Made by a program: the position numbers and the translations under genes. A stretch of 64,000 bases of DNA, taken from positions 813,137-877,136 of the forward strand of contig NC_049983.1 of the NCBI RefSeq assembly GCF_000003815.2. Reading direction: 5' to 3'. Positions 19,776 through 31,627 of this stretch are shown piece by piece; positions within the stretch are counted from its first letter, which is position 1, and every line of letters starts with the position of its first letter. The DNA is from Branchiostoma floridae. Lineage: Eukaryota > Chordata > Leptocardii > Amphioxiformes > Branchiostomatidae. The notes under the pieces are model-generated. The model searched no databases, was not told the DNA's origin, and saw only the letters and a program-made list of their open reading frames with translations.

Positions 19776-21677
19776 CAGCGTTCCCGCCAGGTTCTTGAAA
19801 GTATGCGTCCAAATGTTTGGGAGGGGGGTATTGAGCACCGGAGGCGCGAGACGAGCGCCGCAGGCGCTCGCATTTTAGGGGGGTCCGGGGGCATGCACCC
19901 CCGGGAAAATTTGGATTTTCAAACCCTCTAAAACACAATTTCCTGCAATTTGAGAGGAAAATCATACACTTGAGATTGGATGTCGGTTTCTTCTTTTACT
20001 CCCGTTATTCAGTAATCGACGACCGCCCTCTCCCCAAAATACTTATATTGAAAAGCTATCAGGGAATAAGCCTTCCGTCATCTGGCCCGGGTATTATTGG
20101 TCCAGACATGTCTATATGAAAATTTTGTATTTTTGATGCTTCGAAACAGCGATCTAGAAAGTTCGTCAGCCCATGGAAAAATTCTGCCAATTTTTTTCCG
20201 TCATTGAATAAAAAATGTCTAACGTTACCTCGTGCTATCGATGTTGCGCCCTCCCGCATCAAATAGTTTTCCAAGACGATAAAATGACGGCGCCATCACA
20301 CTTTGTGTTTTTTTTTCTATTTTGCCCGATGCTTTTACTTAAATTTTTCGAATCAGTGGGGTTTTACAATGCCGCGCCGTCATTTTCCACGAGCATGCAT
20401 TTATTTCCTGCGACCTCAGGTAACCCCGTTTTCGGCGTGAAATCTTTGGCTGGATTTCTTTTTAAAATTTAAATAGACCAAGAACGTTATACATTACTCG
20501 AAGGACGACGGTCTGCTGCCGCTTTGGCAGTGATCAGTACCTGTGTAGCCTTGAAGGCAGTTGAAGCAGTAGCCAGAAAAGACGTCCCAACGTGCTGCGC
20601 GCTGCGATCGACCGTCCGTCTGGGGAGGGGGGCGTGCCGCGCCATATGCCACGGATTCCAATGCCAGTGCACGGCCGACTCGATCGACGCTTGGTTAACA
20701 ATATTGCGGCCCCTTTTCTGCCGCAAATTTCGAAATTTGAATTTTGCCATTTTGAAACAAAAGAAATTTTGTAAATAAATAATAAAGTGTATAGTTTTGG
20801 ATTCTTCACTTATTTACCGAGCACAACCTTTTTAACTTAGATAAATGGGGAAACTTTGATACTAAATTGTTAGCAGCTAGGGAAGAAACTTGCCAGGCGG
20901 CACAGGCGGCTACCAATATCACCAAACAACGTCAAGTGCGCTAAAACTCGGTAACTTTTGTTTTTATTCCCGGTGACCAATGATAGAGTATAACATTACA
21001 TTTATCATACGCTGATTGGTTATTCAGATGATTAGATTTGGACCTGGTGGCCAATCCAGACTGCTTGCAGCTTGGCGCCGGCGGCATGTTGTCAAAGATA
21101 CCGACTGCCAATCAACTGCCCTCAGCGTGAGAACTTTTGTTGAGATGTGCACCACTCGCGCAGATTAAAGTTTGTTTGTTCAATACTAGTATTACCCACA
21201 AATCTTAAACAAATACGTAAAATTGAGGACAAGTAAGTATCCTGTATCAGAACATAAAATCTGCATAAGATTTCTTCCTCACCAGAAGAGGTACCGGTGT
21301 CTGGTATGAATGCTGATTGTCAGATGTATTTCACGGACTACAAAAAAATTGCATCGCGCAACGGACAGCTTAGAGTTGCGCGTGGCGGGGTGTGTCGCAC
21401 ATGGCTCCGCTAGTTATAAACGTGCCGCGGTCCGCCCCATGCCCAAACTACCGGGGTGACCGGGAAGTGAACAATTTGAAGTATAAATTGTAAAGGTAGG
21501 ATTCCTTCTTATAAAGACAGATTTTTTTAAAGACTCCAGATATATTTTGTACACTGGTGGTACAGGTCAGCCTTTCTTTCAGTTTTTTTCTATGGACGCA
21601 TTCAGCCGAGCCGAGTGCGTCTTTTCAGAAAAAAATGCGTCCAAAGACGTAAAGACGTATGCCTGGCGGGAACGCTG
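19776..21677 (-). mobile_element. Non-autonomous hAT element with perfect 8-bp target duplication
   Basis: Ends CAGCGTTCCCGCCAGG and CCTGGCGGGAACGCTG are inverted repeats. Flanks 19768-19775 and 21678-21685 are both AACGTGAC, a perfect 8-bp target duplication as in hAT transposons. The 1,902-bp interior has no transposase frame. A shorter inverted relative lies at 25585-26660. It inserted next to a Harbinger-like fragment (19693-19740). Confidence 0.9.
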
Positions 21678-23076
21678 AACGTGACTATAAAAACAAGATG
21701 CCTAAATTTTCAAAACATGGACATCATAAACGTTGTAACAACAATGGTAGTGCAAAACATGGTCATGTATCATTTTGAGCTAACATGTCTTTTATTCTTG
21801 TTCGAAGCAAGTTGGAAACTTCGCTCTATTACCTCCACAACCTCCGAACTATTTTCACTTCAACAACTATACTCATTGCTACCACAGTAGTGTCACTTCT
21901 ACTAGACAANNNNNNNNNNNNNNNNNNNNNNNNNNNNNNNNNNNNNNNNNNNNNNNNNNNNNNNNNNNNNNNNNNNNNNNNNNNNNNNNNNNNNNNNNNN
22001 NNNNNNNNNNNNNNNNNNNNNNNNNNNNNNNNNNNNNNNNNNNNNNNNNNNNNNNNNNNNNNNNNNNNNNNNNNNNNNNNNNNNNNNNNNNNNNNNNNNN
22101 NNNNNNNNNNNNNNNNNNNNNNNNNNNNNNNNNNNNNNNNNNNNNNNNNNNNNNNNNNNNNNNNNNNNNNNNNNNNNNNNNNNNNNNNNNNNNNNNNNNN
22201 NNNNNNNNNNNNNNNNNNNNNNNNNNNNNNNNNNNNNNNNNNNNNNNNNNNNNNNNNNNNNNNNNNNNNNNNNNNNNNNNNNNNNNNNNNNNNNNNNNNN
22301 NNNNNNNNNNNNNNNNNNNNNNNNNNNNNNNNNNNNNNNNNNNNNNNNNNNNNNNNNNNNNNNNNNNNNNNNNNNNNNNNNNNNNNNNNNNNNNNNNNNN
22401 NNNNNNNNNNNNNNNNNNNNNNNNNNNNNNNNNNNNNNNNNNNNNNNNNNNNNNNNNNNNNNNNNNNNNNNNNNNNNNNNNNNNNNNNNNNNNNNNNNNN
22501 NNNNNNNNNNNNNNNNNNNNNNNNNNNNNNNNNNNNNNNNNNNNNNNNNNNNNNNNNNNNNNNNNNNNNNNNNNNNNNNNNNNNNNNNNNNNNNNNNNNN
22601 NNNNNNNNNNNNNNNNNNNNNNNNNNNNNNNNNNNNNNNNNNNNNNNNNNNNNNNNNNNNNNNNNNNNNNNNNNNNNNNNNNNNNNNNNNNNNNNNNNNN
22701 NCAAAGTCATGACTCAAATCAACATTCTATCCAAGACGATAAATCTGAATGCTGAAAGGAGTACACACATGTAATCCCCAAATTAGGGTTACAGAAGCAC
22801 TCCTAATAAAAATTAGGAAATCTGCCAGAAGGTCGATAAATTACCTGGACCCCCATCTTTCCAAAGACTACCAACATACAACATATCAATCCATCCAGCT
22901 TCTTGTGTTATGCTAAACTGAAATATCTGGATACACAAACAGACAGATGCACGTACAGACATACTAAAAACAGCTTCCATTGTTCATGGAGGTGATAAAT
23001 TTGAGAAAATATAGTCTCAGGCTCAAGTTTTTTGTATTCTGATTAGTAACGACGTCTTTCTTATTTTCACTCCCAG

Positions 23077-26000
23077 GACTAAAGCTTGGAGACAAGATCA
23101 TCGAAGGCAAGACCAAGATCGTCTATGCCCTCCCCGACGACCCGGCGAATGTCTACATCCTGTCTAAGGACCGCATCACTGCCGGAGATGGCGCACGTGC
23201 AAACGACTTGGAGGGCAAGGCCGTCATCTCCACGGCAACCGCAACTTCCATCTTCGATCTGCTGACCAGCGCAGGTGAGTAGTAGGAGATGTGGCAACAT
23301 GTTGTGGATCAAAGCCTTGTACAGACATTTGTTTATGTATATGTACCATTAGTCTGTGCAAGGAGGGGCCAGATACAGCAGAGACATTTGCATTTAAGAG
23401 TTTGTGCGCTTTTTACCATCAGCCAAGGGAGCTGGTACTAAGAATATTGACACCAATCATAGGAGGCTGGCTGGCATTTCAGCAGGCTATTGTAGCATGA
23501 AGAAGAGAAGTCCTATGTTAGGCCATACTAGTTTCTTTTTTTGGTTCATTATGAAGTAATATCACGTGACAAGACGACATTACAAAAAAGAGTACAGGGA
23601 AGGAAATTTGTATCACTCCCTGAAACCAGTGCAGTAAGTAATGCAGACTGTCCTCTCAGATGTTATGCTTTTAAATCCGAGAACCAAGAAATTAATTAGG
23701 TGTGTCCTTGGTGCGTGGAAACAACAACAGTCTCCTACACCTGAGCTGTAAGTCTGTAACCCAACCAGATTGACGAATTGTCCCTTTTGTTTCCCAGGTA
23801 TAAAGAACCACTTTGTACGGCAACATGACGACAAGTCCTTCATCGCCCAGCGCTGTGACATGATTCCCATCGAGTGGGTCACACGACGATTGGCTACCGG
23901 CTCCTTCTTAAAACGAAATGTCGGAGTTAAAGAAGGGTACAGGTTCTCTCCACCCAAGCTGGAGACTTTCTTCAAGGTGGGCTCTTGTGAAAGCATGTTA
24001 CTTTCTTATTTATCAAATGTATGATGCATTAATATCAATTATAATTTTGGTGATTGAATGCACCATTGTGGGTAGTTTTCACAGTTCTAGTATCCAGAAT
24101 ATTTTTAACTTTTGTTAAGTCAACAACGTGGGAAAAAGATAATCATTGTCCCAACATCAATGATCCAGCGATGGGTGCAGTCCTTGTCTTAATTGGTAGG
24201 TGGGGCTGGTGCACTTCATGCCACAGTTCTTGTGTTCTTCCAGTACTGTAAATGCATTTAAGTTCGCGGGGATTTAATTTCGCGGTAGCGGGAAAATGGA
24301 CTTTTCGCGGTGGTTTTAATTTCGCGGTAGCACCATGCACTGTAGTCTCTTACTGTTATGGAAAAATATTCGCGGTGGTTTTAAATTCGCGGTGAAGCGG
24401 CCGCCGCGAAAACCGCGAACATTAATCCACCGCGAACATTTCTGCATTTACAGTATGTCCTTGGCAGTTGGTACAAAATATTGAACAAGATCATTTCTTG
24501 AGGGGAGCTAAAGAAGCTAAATAAGACAAGTTTACATTATGCTTTTTCATTGTTTTTATACCATTACATGTACAGTGGAAGCCAGTTAATTGCACAACGT
24601 TTTTAATGCACACTTCTGTTACTGCACGGAATCACAAAATCCCAAACCGGTGCTGTCCAGCTAGATAACTTCGCATTGTTGCACCAGCCGGATAATAGCA
24701 CCAAATTCACTGGCAAATAGGCTGTGCAATTAAGCGGCTTCTACTGTATACATATATTATCCATTGTTGCATTTGTTCCATTCTATCACTTTTCCATAAC
24801 CCTCCATATTGCTTCTGTCCCAGGATGATGAGAACCATGATCCTCAGTGGTCGTACGAACAGCTGCTCGGAGCCAAGCTGGAGGCAGGGGGCCGCGTGAT
24901 TGGTCGAGACGAGGTGGAGATCATGAGCCGGACGACGGTGGCCGTGTTCGAGGTTCTGGAGAAGGCCTGGGCCACGCAGAACTGCACGCTGGTCGACATG
25001 AAGATCGAGTTTGGTGTCAACACGAAAGGTCGGTGCTGATTTTTAAATGCAACTGAGAAGTGATGGATGTCACTAGAAACATCTGGAAGTAATCTTTCTA
25101 TCCTATATGATTGATTTGTAGTATTATCTTAATGTTACAATGGTATTCTATTGACAACTTTTCTGTCTTTTATTTTTCTAATTTTCTTTAGCTGGACTAT
25201 GATAATTTCGTGAATTTTTTCTATCTACTTTCTTAGAAAAAATTTCTGACATTCTCTTTTAATTTCATATCATGCACACTCATGTGGTCATCCAAACTTT
25301 AGGTTAGGGACTGTACGATATTTATCAGGGGGGGAGGGCTGGTGCGTTAGGGGGGGAGGGCCATGTTATTTTTTTTTGAGGTGGGGGGAGGGCCATGTTA
25401 ATTTTTTTGAGATAGGGGGGAGGGCCATGTTAATTTTTTGAAAGAATTGTTTATACTATTTTTTGTTTTGATATCTTGACATGGCCCTAAAACTCATAAA
25501 ATAAGCCTTCTGAAAAGCCTAAATTGCAAAAGCTTCCGGGGGGCTTCGCCCCCCTAGGTCCCCCAAAGTGGCGCTGCCCTGGACCAGCGTTCCCGCCAGG
25601 CATACGTCATTCCGTCTCGGACTTATTTTTTTCTGGAAAGACGCACTCGGCTCGGCTGAGTTTCCCCAAATATTTAAGTTACAAAAGCGGTGCGCGGTAA
25701 TATGTGAAGAATCCAAAACTATACACTTTATTTTTTATTTACAACATTTCTTTTGTTTCAAAAGGACAAAATTTGCGGCAGAAAAGGGGCCGCAATATTG
25801 TTGTCAAGCGTCGATCGAGTCGGCTGTGCACTGGCATTGTCGTCCGTGGCACATGGCGCGGCACGCCCCCCTCCCCAGACGGACTGTCGATCGCAGCGCC
25901 CAGCACGTTGGGACGTCTTTTCTGGCTACTCCTTCAAGGCTACACCGGCACTGATCACTGCCAAAGACGCAGCAGATCACCGTCCTTCGTATAATGTATA

Positions 26001-29000
26001 ACGTTCTTGGTCTCTATGTAAAAAGAAATCCAGCGGTGAGCCAAAGATTTCACGCCGAAAACGGGGTTACCTGAGGTCGCACGAAACAAACGCACGCTCG
26101 TGGAAACTAGTGACGGCGCGGCCTTGTAAAACCCGACCGATTCGATAAATGATAAATTTTAGTAAAATCATCGGGCAAAATAGAAAAAAAAACACAAGGT
26201 GTGATGGCGCCGTTATTTTGTCCTCTGGAAAAACTACTAGCATTTGATGCGGGAGGGCGCAACATCGATCGCACGAGGTAGGCATTCTTTATTCAATGTC
26301 GGAAAAAAATTGGCAGGATTTTTCCATGGGCTGACGAGCTCACTGGCTAGAGCCCTGTTTGGAAGCATCAAAAACCCAAAATTTTCATATAGACATGACT
26401 GAACAAATAATACCCGGGCCAGATCACGGACTGCTGATTCCCCGAGCTATAGTTATAACATATTTTTGGGGGAGGGCGGACGTCGATTACTGAAAAACGG
26501 GAGTAAAAAAGGCAACCGGCATCCAATCTCAAGGGCATAATTTTCCTCTCAAATTGCAGGAAATTCTGTTTTAGAGGGTTTGAAAATCCAAATTTTCCCG
26601 GAGGAGCATGCCCCCGGACCCCTGCCCCGACGCTGTGAAAAAATCCTGGCGAGAACACTGGCGAGATCACTGGCGCCCCCGTGACCTGACGTCTATATTA
26701 AGATTATTTTATCGGTTGTTTTTCTACCCGTTTGATTATGCCTGTCGGGGGGGAGGGCCATGTTGATTTTTTTGAGGTGGAGGGGGAGGGTCACGTTAGA
26801 TTTTTTTGAGATGGGGGGGAGGGCCATCAAAAATTTTTTTGATCCGACTTCCAATGCACCAGCCCTCCCCCCCCGATAAATATCGTACGGTCCCTTAGGT
26901 GCACCAGTGCACCTAATCCCAAAATGAATNNNNNNNNNNNNNNNNNNNNNNNNNNNNNNNNNNNNNNNNNNNNNNNNNNNNNNNNNNNNNNNNNNNNNNN
27001 NNNNNNNNNNNNNNNNNNNNNNNNNNNNNTATCGTACGGTCCCTTAGGTGCACCAGTGCACCTAATCCCAAAAATGAATTTGGAGCCCCGACGACGAACA
27101 AAAATTGCTTTTTCTCCAGGTGTGATTGTGCTGGCTGACAACAAATCATAGCTGTCATTGTTTTATGTATGATCATGTATATATTACTATATTCTCTGTA
27201 CAATGTTATGTGAATGTTGATAAAGGATGAACAAAAAAAAATTGTTTTTTCTCCAGGTGAGATTGTGCTTGCTGACCTGATTGACAGCGACTCGTGGCGG
27301 CTGTGGCCGTCAGGTGACCGCCGGCTGATGAAAGATAAGCAGGTGTACCGCGAGCTGAAGGAGGTGACAGCAGAGGCTCTGGACGAGGTGAAGAGGAACT
27401 TCCAGTGGGTCGCCGAGAGGGTCAAGGTAGGAAATGTCCCTTCTTTGATTGGTCTGTCTGTGCTTACTTTCGCCATATCAGATGGTAGAATTCTTTGCTT
27501 TTACCCACGCTGCTTTGTGAGTGCGAGTGGATCGGAAATGCTGGCAGACTAGTAATGTCACTAGTAAAAGGTTGATTGTTGAGTACTTGTACATTGTTGA
27601 AGTAGCAAATTTCAGTTGTAAGATAGCCATTTTGTGAAAGATACCAAGTATAACACTAGTGCACCTTTATCCGCGGGGTAACCTATATCCGTTGTTTTTC
27701 AAAACAGGGTGTTTAGGCACATCAAGCCGACGGGTGATTAACTGGTTTTATAAACTGCAATATACTGAAAATATTGCAATTTGAAAACAGCGTCCATCGA
27801 TGTGATATCCTCAAGTACCCTGTTTTAAAAGCAACGGATATAGGTCACCCAACGAATATAGCTGAACTAGCATTACATGAACAAATAGAATTGCAAACAT
27901 TTTTTCAGTCAACTATATATAAGAATTATACTTTGGCACCCCTTTACATCTACATGTACATCATAAATACCAACACAGGAAATGTAATGTTGTCCATATA
28001 AGTCCAGGCTGAGTAACATTTCCCTGTTGTTAACCCCCAGCTGCTGCAGACCAAGCCCAGTGCCCAGGTGGTCGTGCTGATGGGGTCAGCCACGGACTTG
28101 GAGCACGGGCAGAAGATCAGTAAAGGGTGCCAGGCACTGGGCATTCCCTGCGACGTCAGGGTCAGCTCTGCACACAAGGGCACCGAGGAGACCATCAGGA
28201 TCCTAAGGGAGTATGAAGGTTTGTTTGTTTGTTGTTTGTTTTTTTGTAGAAATGATGCCAGGGACTGGGCATCCCCTGTGACGTGAGGGCCCTCTGACTG
28301 GAGATCCTGATCAAATTGATAACCTTTTAGAAACCATTTTAACTTTTGTCTAATATTTTATAGGTGGTAACACAGCCACATACAACTATTTTATGTATAG
28401 CATAGAACCTATATGTAGTTCGTACTAGATTAATGTGAGTTGTAAGTTGTCTGATATAAGCTTTGGCCTACATTGTACATTGTGTCTTTCATTCTTGTAT
28501 AGCCTCGAATCTACATGTACAGCATTAGATTAAAGATACAGTGTATACCCAGTTACGTTATACAATGTACATTACTTTGCCTTACATTGTACCTGTTACT
28601 GTGGTTGTGCAATAAACTTTGACTTGACTTAATAGGGCTAGTACAGGTAGATCAAAAATTCTTGAACCCTGCTTTCTCACAACCCTAATGTTCTGTCCCC
28701 TCCAGGAGAAGGTATCCCGTGCGTGTTTGTCGCCATCGCGGGGCGCAGTAACGGGCTGGGACCAGTCCTGTCTGGTAACACGTCCTACCCGGTCATCAAC
28801 TGCCCCCCTGTGAAGGCCGACTGGGGAGCCCAGGACATCTGGTCCTCTCTCAGGCTGCCGTCAGGTCAGAACATGTTCCCCAAACTTTTTAAGTGAGACA
28901 GACCAATCTTTTCTCTGATGCAGTTCACTGCAAAAGCTATCTACTGGTATAGATACTCAAATACAATTCAAACGCTACAACTGAAAAAGAACTGAGATTT

Positions 29001-29778
29001 ATTTACAGACGTACATTTCAAGTGACATCCATCACTCTTCTTCAGCGTCACTAGAATGAACTGGTGGAAACATTGCGCTGAAGAAGAGTGATGGATGTCA
29101 CTCAAAACGTACGGAAGTTAACCTCCATTTTTTATCCAGTTGTAGATATTGAGTTGTATTTGAAAGTTGTTAACCTGAATGTCTAACCTTCATAAATGTA
29201 CTGGTGTAGGTAAAACCTTTGCGACTGTTTGTGTTGTGATCCCTGATGACACTGCCTTCAGGTGCAGCACATGGATTTGTGAGAAGTTTTACTTCTCTGA
29301 TAAGTCACTTTTTCATGCGTGGGCACCTATTCTAGGCCCATTGTAAGCAATCCTTTGGACAACCATGTTTGTTGTGTTGTGATATCCTTACAGTTGTAGC
29401 TGCATAACAGATAGATTCTTGGCATGTGGCTGACTTTTGAGAGGTACTATTTAAAGCAAAAACAGATTACATTCATCTGTTCAAATAGTTAAACCTTTCT
29501 ATCCAACATTTGGGACAAGATGCACTGAAACAACATTCTATAAAACAAGACTAGTGTATCAATTGTTCAGTAGCAATGTTTCACTGAGTGACCTTGTATC
29601 TGTGCTGTTCCTAGGTCTTGGCTGTTCGACCGTGCTGTCCCCCGACGCGGCTGTCCTGGCGGCTGCCCAGATCCTGTCGCTGTCCGATCACATGATCTGG
29701 TCCCGCCTGCGCTGCAAGCAGCTGTACACCTACCTCGGGCTCAAGGACTCTGACAAGGAAGTCCGCAAGGACAAGTAA
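23077..29778 (+). CDS. PAICS: PAICS: SAICAR synthetase / AIR carboxylase, lacking first exon
   Basis: This bifunctional cytosolic enzyme catalyses AIR carboxylation to CAIR and then ligation of aspartate to give SAICAR in de novo purine synthesis. Exons: 23077-23274, 23798-23976, 24824-25028, 27257-27426, 28041-28218, 28706-28864 and 29615-29778, with stop TAA at 29776. All borders are AG/GT and phases match, giving about 417 residues without the first exon (human 425). SAICAR synthetase part: [49 protein letters not shown] carboxylase part: [53 protein letters not shown]. The first exon, a few residues ending in one base of a split codon, is probably in the gap at 21910-22701. The introns carry MITEs, nested transposons and a truncated exon duplicate at 27120. 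A polyadenylation signal is at 30377. Confidence 0.97.
24244..24455 (+). mobile_element. CTGTAAATGCA MITE, copy 3 (best preserved)
   Basis: Ends TACTGTAAATGCA and TGCATTTACAGTA frame a TTCGCGGT-rich body. A TA target duplication (Tc1/mariner type) is plausible. It lies in a PAICS intron. Confidence 0.85.
24573..24746. mobile_element. Tigger/mariner-like MITE
   Basis: Inverted ends CAGTGGAAGCCAGTTAATTG and the complement of CAATTAAGCGGCTTCTACTG match for about 23 bp and are flanked by TA on both sides (24571-24572, 24747-24748). The 174-bp size and TA duplication fit a Tc1/mariner-pogo MITE. Confidence 0.8.
25307..26894. mobile_element. Harbinger/ISL2EU-like element carrying a nested hAT copy
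   Basis: Inverted ends GGGACTGTACGATATTTATC and the complement of GATAAATATCGTACGGTCCC are flanked by TTA at 25304-25306 and 26895-26897. Inside each end are tandem units of about 30 bp (GGGGGGAGGGCCATGTTA plus a T-run and GAGAT), at 25340-25445 and 26745-26830. The centre is occupied by the hAT relative at 25585-26660. It lies in the PAICS intron before exon 27257-27426. Confidence 0.7.
25585..26660 (+). mobile_element. Shorter hAT copy related to 19776-21677
   Basis: It starts CAGCGTTCCCGCCAGG and ends CCTGGCGAGAACACTG. Its interior aligns, inverted, with the copy at 19776-21677; both share GAATCCAAAACTATACACTT and CGGCACGCCCCCCTCCCCAG. No matching 8-bp target duplication is visible, so this copy is older or rearranged. 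Confidence 0.75.
26881..27079. other. Sequence repeated on both sides of a 100-N gap
   Basis: 26881-26929 is repeated almost exactly at 27030-27079 across the gap 26930-27029. This is what unmerged overlapping contig ends look like. Confidence 0.8.
27120..27151 (+). pseudogene. Truncated duplicate of a PAICS exon start
   Basis: TTTTTCTCCAG followed by GTGTGATTGTGCTGGCTGAC copies the acceptor and first 22 bases of the true exon at 27257 (GTGAGATTGTGCTTGCTGAC), about 137 bp upstream of it. In the same phase it reads VIVLADNKS and then TAG. If spliced, it would end the protein after the SAICAR-synthetase core. It is most simply a dead partial duplication. Confidence 0.75.
27661..27864. mobile_element. 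MITE, copy 2 (TIR with CCGCGGGGTAAC)
   Basis: The left end CACCTTTATCCGCGGGGTAA and the inverted right segment (GCAACGGATATAGGTCACCC) match the family at 4913-5118. ACTAG words lie just outside both ends. It lies in a PAICS intron. Confidence 0.7.
28584..28630 (+). mobile_element. LINE 3' end with TTGAC repeats, second copy
   Basis: GGTTGTGCAATAAACTTTGA is followed by TTGAC units, as at 10725-10779. Confidence 0.6.
29022..29101. repeat. Perfect 26-bp inverted repeat
   Basis: 29022-29047 and 29076-29101 are perfect reverse complements (core ATCCATCACTCTTCTTCAGC) with a 28-bp spacer, in the last PAICS intron. A related single arm (GAAGTGATGGATGTCACT) lies near 25055. Confidence 0.85.
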
Positions 29779-30376
29779 CATCCAAGTCTTCAACTGTGCA
29801 TTACAATGCAACGCAATGCAGACTTTATTTAGAAGCTAGTTTTCCAGTAGATTCCTATGTGGTAGAGTGTAAGGTGCCCCTTTGCATTCCATGCATAAAT
29901 TTGCCTTACTTTAAATGCGTAAATTTGGCTTTAAGTCTTTATTACAAAATGCAGTAACCAGCTTAGGAGCTTAAAGCATTTGCTTGTATCTTTCAGTGGC
30001 AATGAGAAACTTGTTTTCCAGTAAATGCATAAATCTGGCTTCAAGCCTTGGTTAATGCAGTTAAGGTTGTCTGTATTTTTCAGCAGTTAAAAGTCGTTTT
30101 TCCAAAATAATAGCTTTTGGTAGAAGTGTGCCTGTGCTTTCTTTGGTTTGCTACGATCTGGCTTCAACTACGATCTGGCTTCAACTAAGTTCAAGTCTAA
30201 GAAATTGAAGTAGCTAGCTTTTCAACTGTCTAGAATCATGTTTCCAATATTAGACATGATGCCATGTACTTGCCTGGTATTAGAACCTTGGAGCTGACCA
30301 GAAGTATTGAATACAAGTTTGCAAGTATCATATTACATTTATGTACCAGTTTGTCATGGGTCATGTATGGTATTGA

Positions 30377-30382
30377 AATAAA
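30377..30382 (+). terminator. PAICS polyadenylation signal
   Basis: AATAAA lies 599 bases after the PAICS stop, with T/G-rich sequence downstream (TTTTTGTACTACTGTTGTTTG). Confidence 0.7.
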
Positions 30383-30993
30383 TGTCTGCAGTCCAAGTCT
30401 TTTTGTACTACTGTTGTTTGTTTTACTTGATTGATGGTCGATATGTTAGTATCTTCAAAGTACAAATGTAGTAGCTTTTCTGGTCTCTTTTGAAATAACA
30501 GACCACTCCCTGTCAGTTACAGGATTTTTCTAAGGTTATGTGCGCTGAACATGCACCTTGAACCTTTGGTAAAAAAAAACATCTCCATTCAAATTTATTG
30601 GAGGCACAAGGCAGTATCAAAAGCAGGCCAAGCAGTGTCTAATGAGCACCTGGTGGCTAATGAACACTGCTTGGCCAGCATTTTGACAGCAGTCTGATTG
30701 ACTCTATAATGTCACTAAATTAACATGATCACCATTTTCACCAAATTCCTCTGGTTGGTGTAGGAATTTTTCCGGTAAGTACCAGCCAGTTTCTGTCAGC
30801 CTTTTTGCCAAAAGGTTTCTTCTATAGAAAGGTTCATAAAAAATCATAAAATGTAGCTTGCTTTGGCAGGTGGATACTTTACATTCTATGGTATGGCCTT
30901 CCAAAATCTATTTTCTCCATGTCTGCACATAACTAAAGAAAAAAAGTGGAATTCTTTAGATAAAGAGTTATCAGTACTTTTTTTCCATGTATA

Positions 30994-31627
30994 CAGGGGT
31001 GCCTAAGCATTTGCACGAACCCTATGAAATTCGTACGAATATTATGTGATACACACGAATCACTATACGAAAACGCACGAATATTATGAAATTCGCACGA
31101 ATCACTATGCAAAAACGCACGAATATTATGAAATTCGCACGAATCACTATGTGATTCACACGAACCTTATGAGATTTGCACGATCCTTATGCGAAATTGC
31201 GCAACCACTGCCGGGGTCACGTGACAGACGGAGCGGGATTTTCAAGATGGCGGCTTTGATCGGCGGCGACGGAAAATACGATGTAACACGCCGAAATGAA
31301 GCAAAACAGTAGCTCGCAGGCTATCAAATACATCTTTGCGACGGTAAATGTCCATTCCATACCTTTAAATATAAATATCACGGGTAGAAACGCTCAAAAT
31401 CATGCCTCCTCCGGGACGCCGTTTTAATGCATAAGGATCGTGCAAATCTCATAAGGTTCGTGTGAATCACATAGTGATTCGTGCGAATTTCATAATATTC
31501 GTGCGTTTTTGCATAGTGATTCGTGCGAATTTCATAATATTCGTGCGTTTTCGCATAGTGATTCGTGTGTATCACATAATATTCGTACGAATTTCATAGG
31601 GTTCGTGCAAATGCTTAGGCACCCCTG
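30994..31627. mobile_element. Foldback transposon with 199-bp arms and 5-bp target duplication
   Basis: Arms of about 199 bp (30994-31192, 31429-31627) are near-perfect reverse complements beginning CAGGGGTGCCTAAGC. Each arm contains tandem units of about 40 bp (GCACGAATATTATGAAATTC, then GCACGAATCACTATG). GTATA flanks both ends (30989-30993, 31628-31632). The 236-bp centre holds GTCACGTGAC, CAAGATGGCGGC and a short frame (31245-31312, MAALIGGDGKYDV...), which looks like a captured host promoter and first exon. The ends resemble hAT termini, and a 5-bp duplication is known for some hAT-like groups. Confidence 0.8.

Noticed and set aside
20487-20809. Frames inside the hAT copies (both strands, also 25568-26001)
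   Set aside because: Both copies keep some frames open, but the peptides lack hAT transposase features and differ by indels.
31046-31575. Mirror-image frames in the foldback arms
   Set aside because: Identical peptides on opposite strands come from the inverted arms and are not genes.
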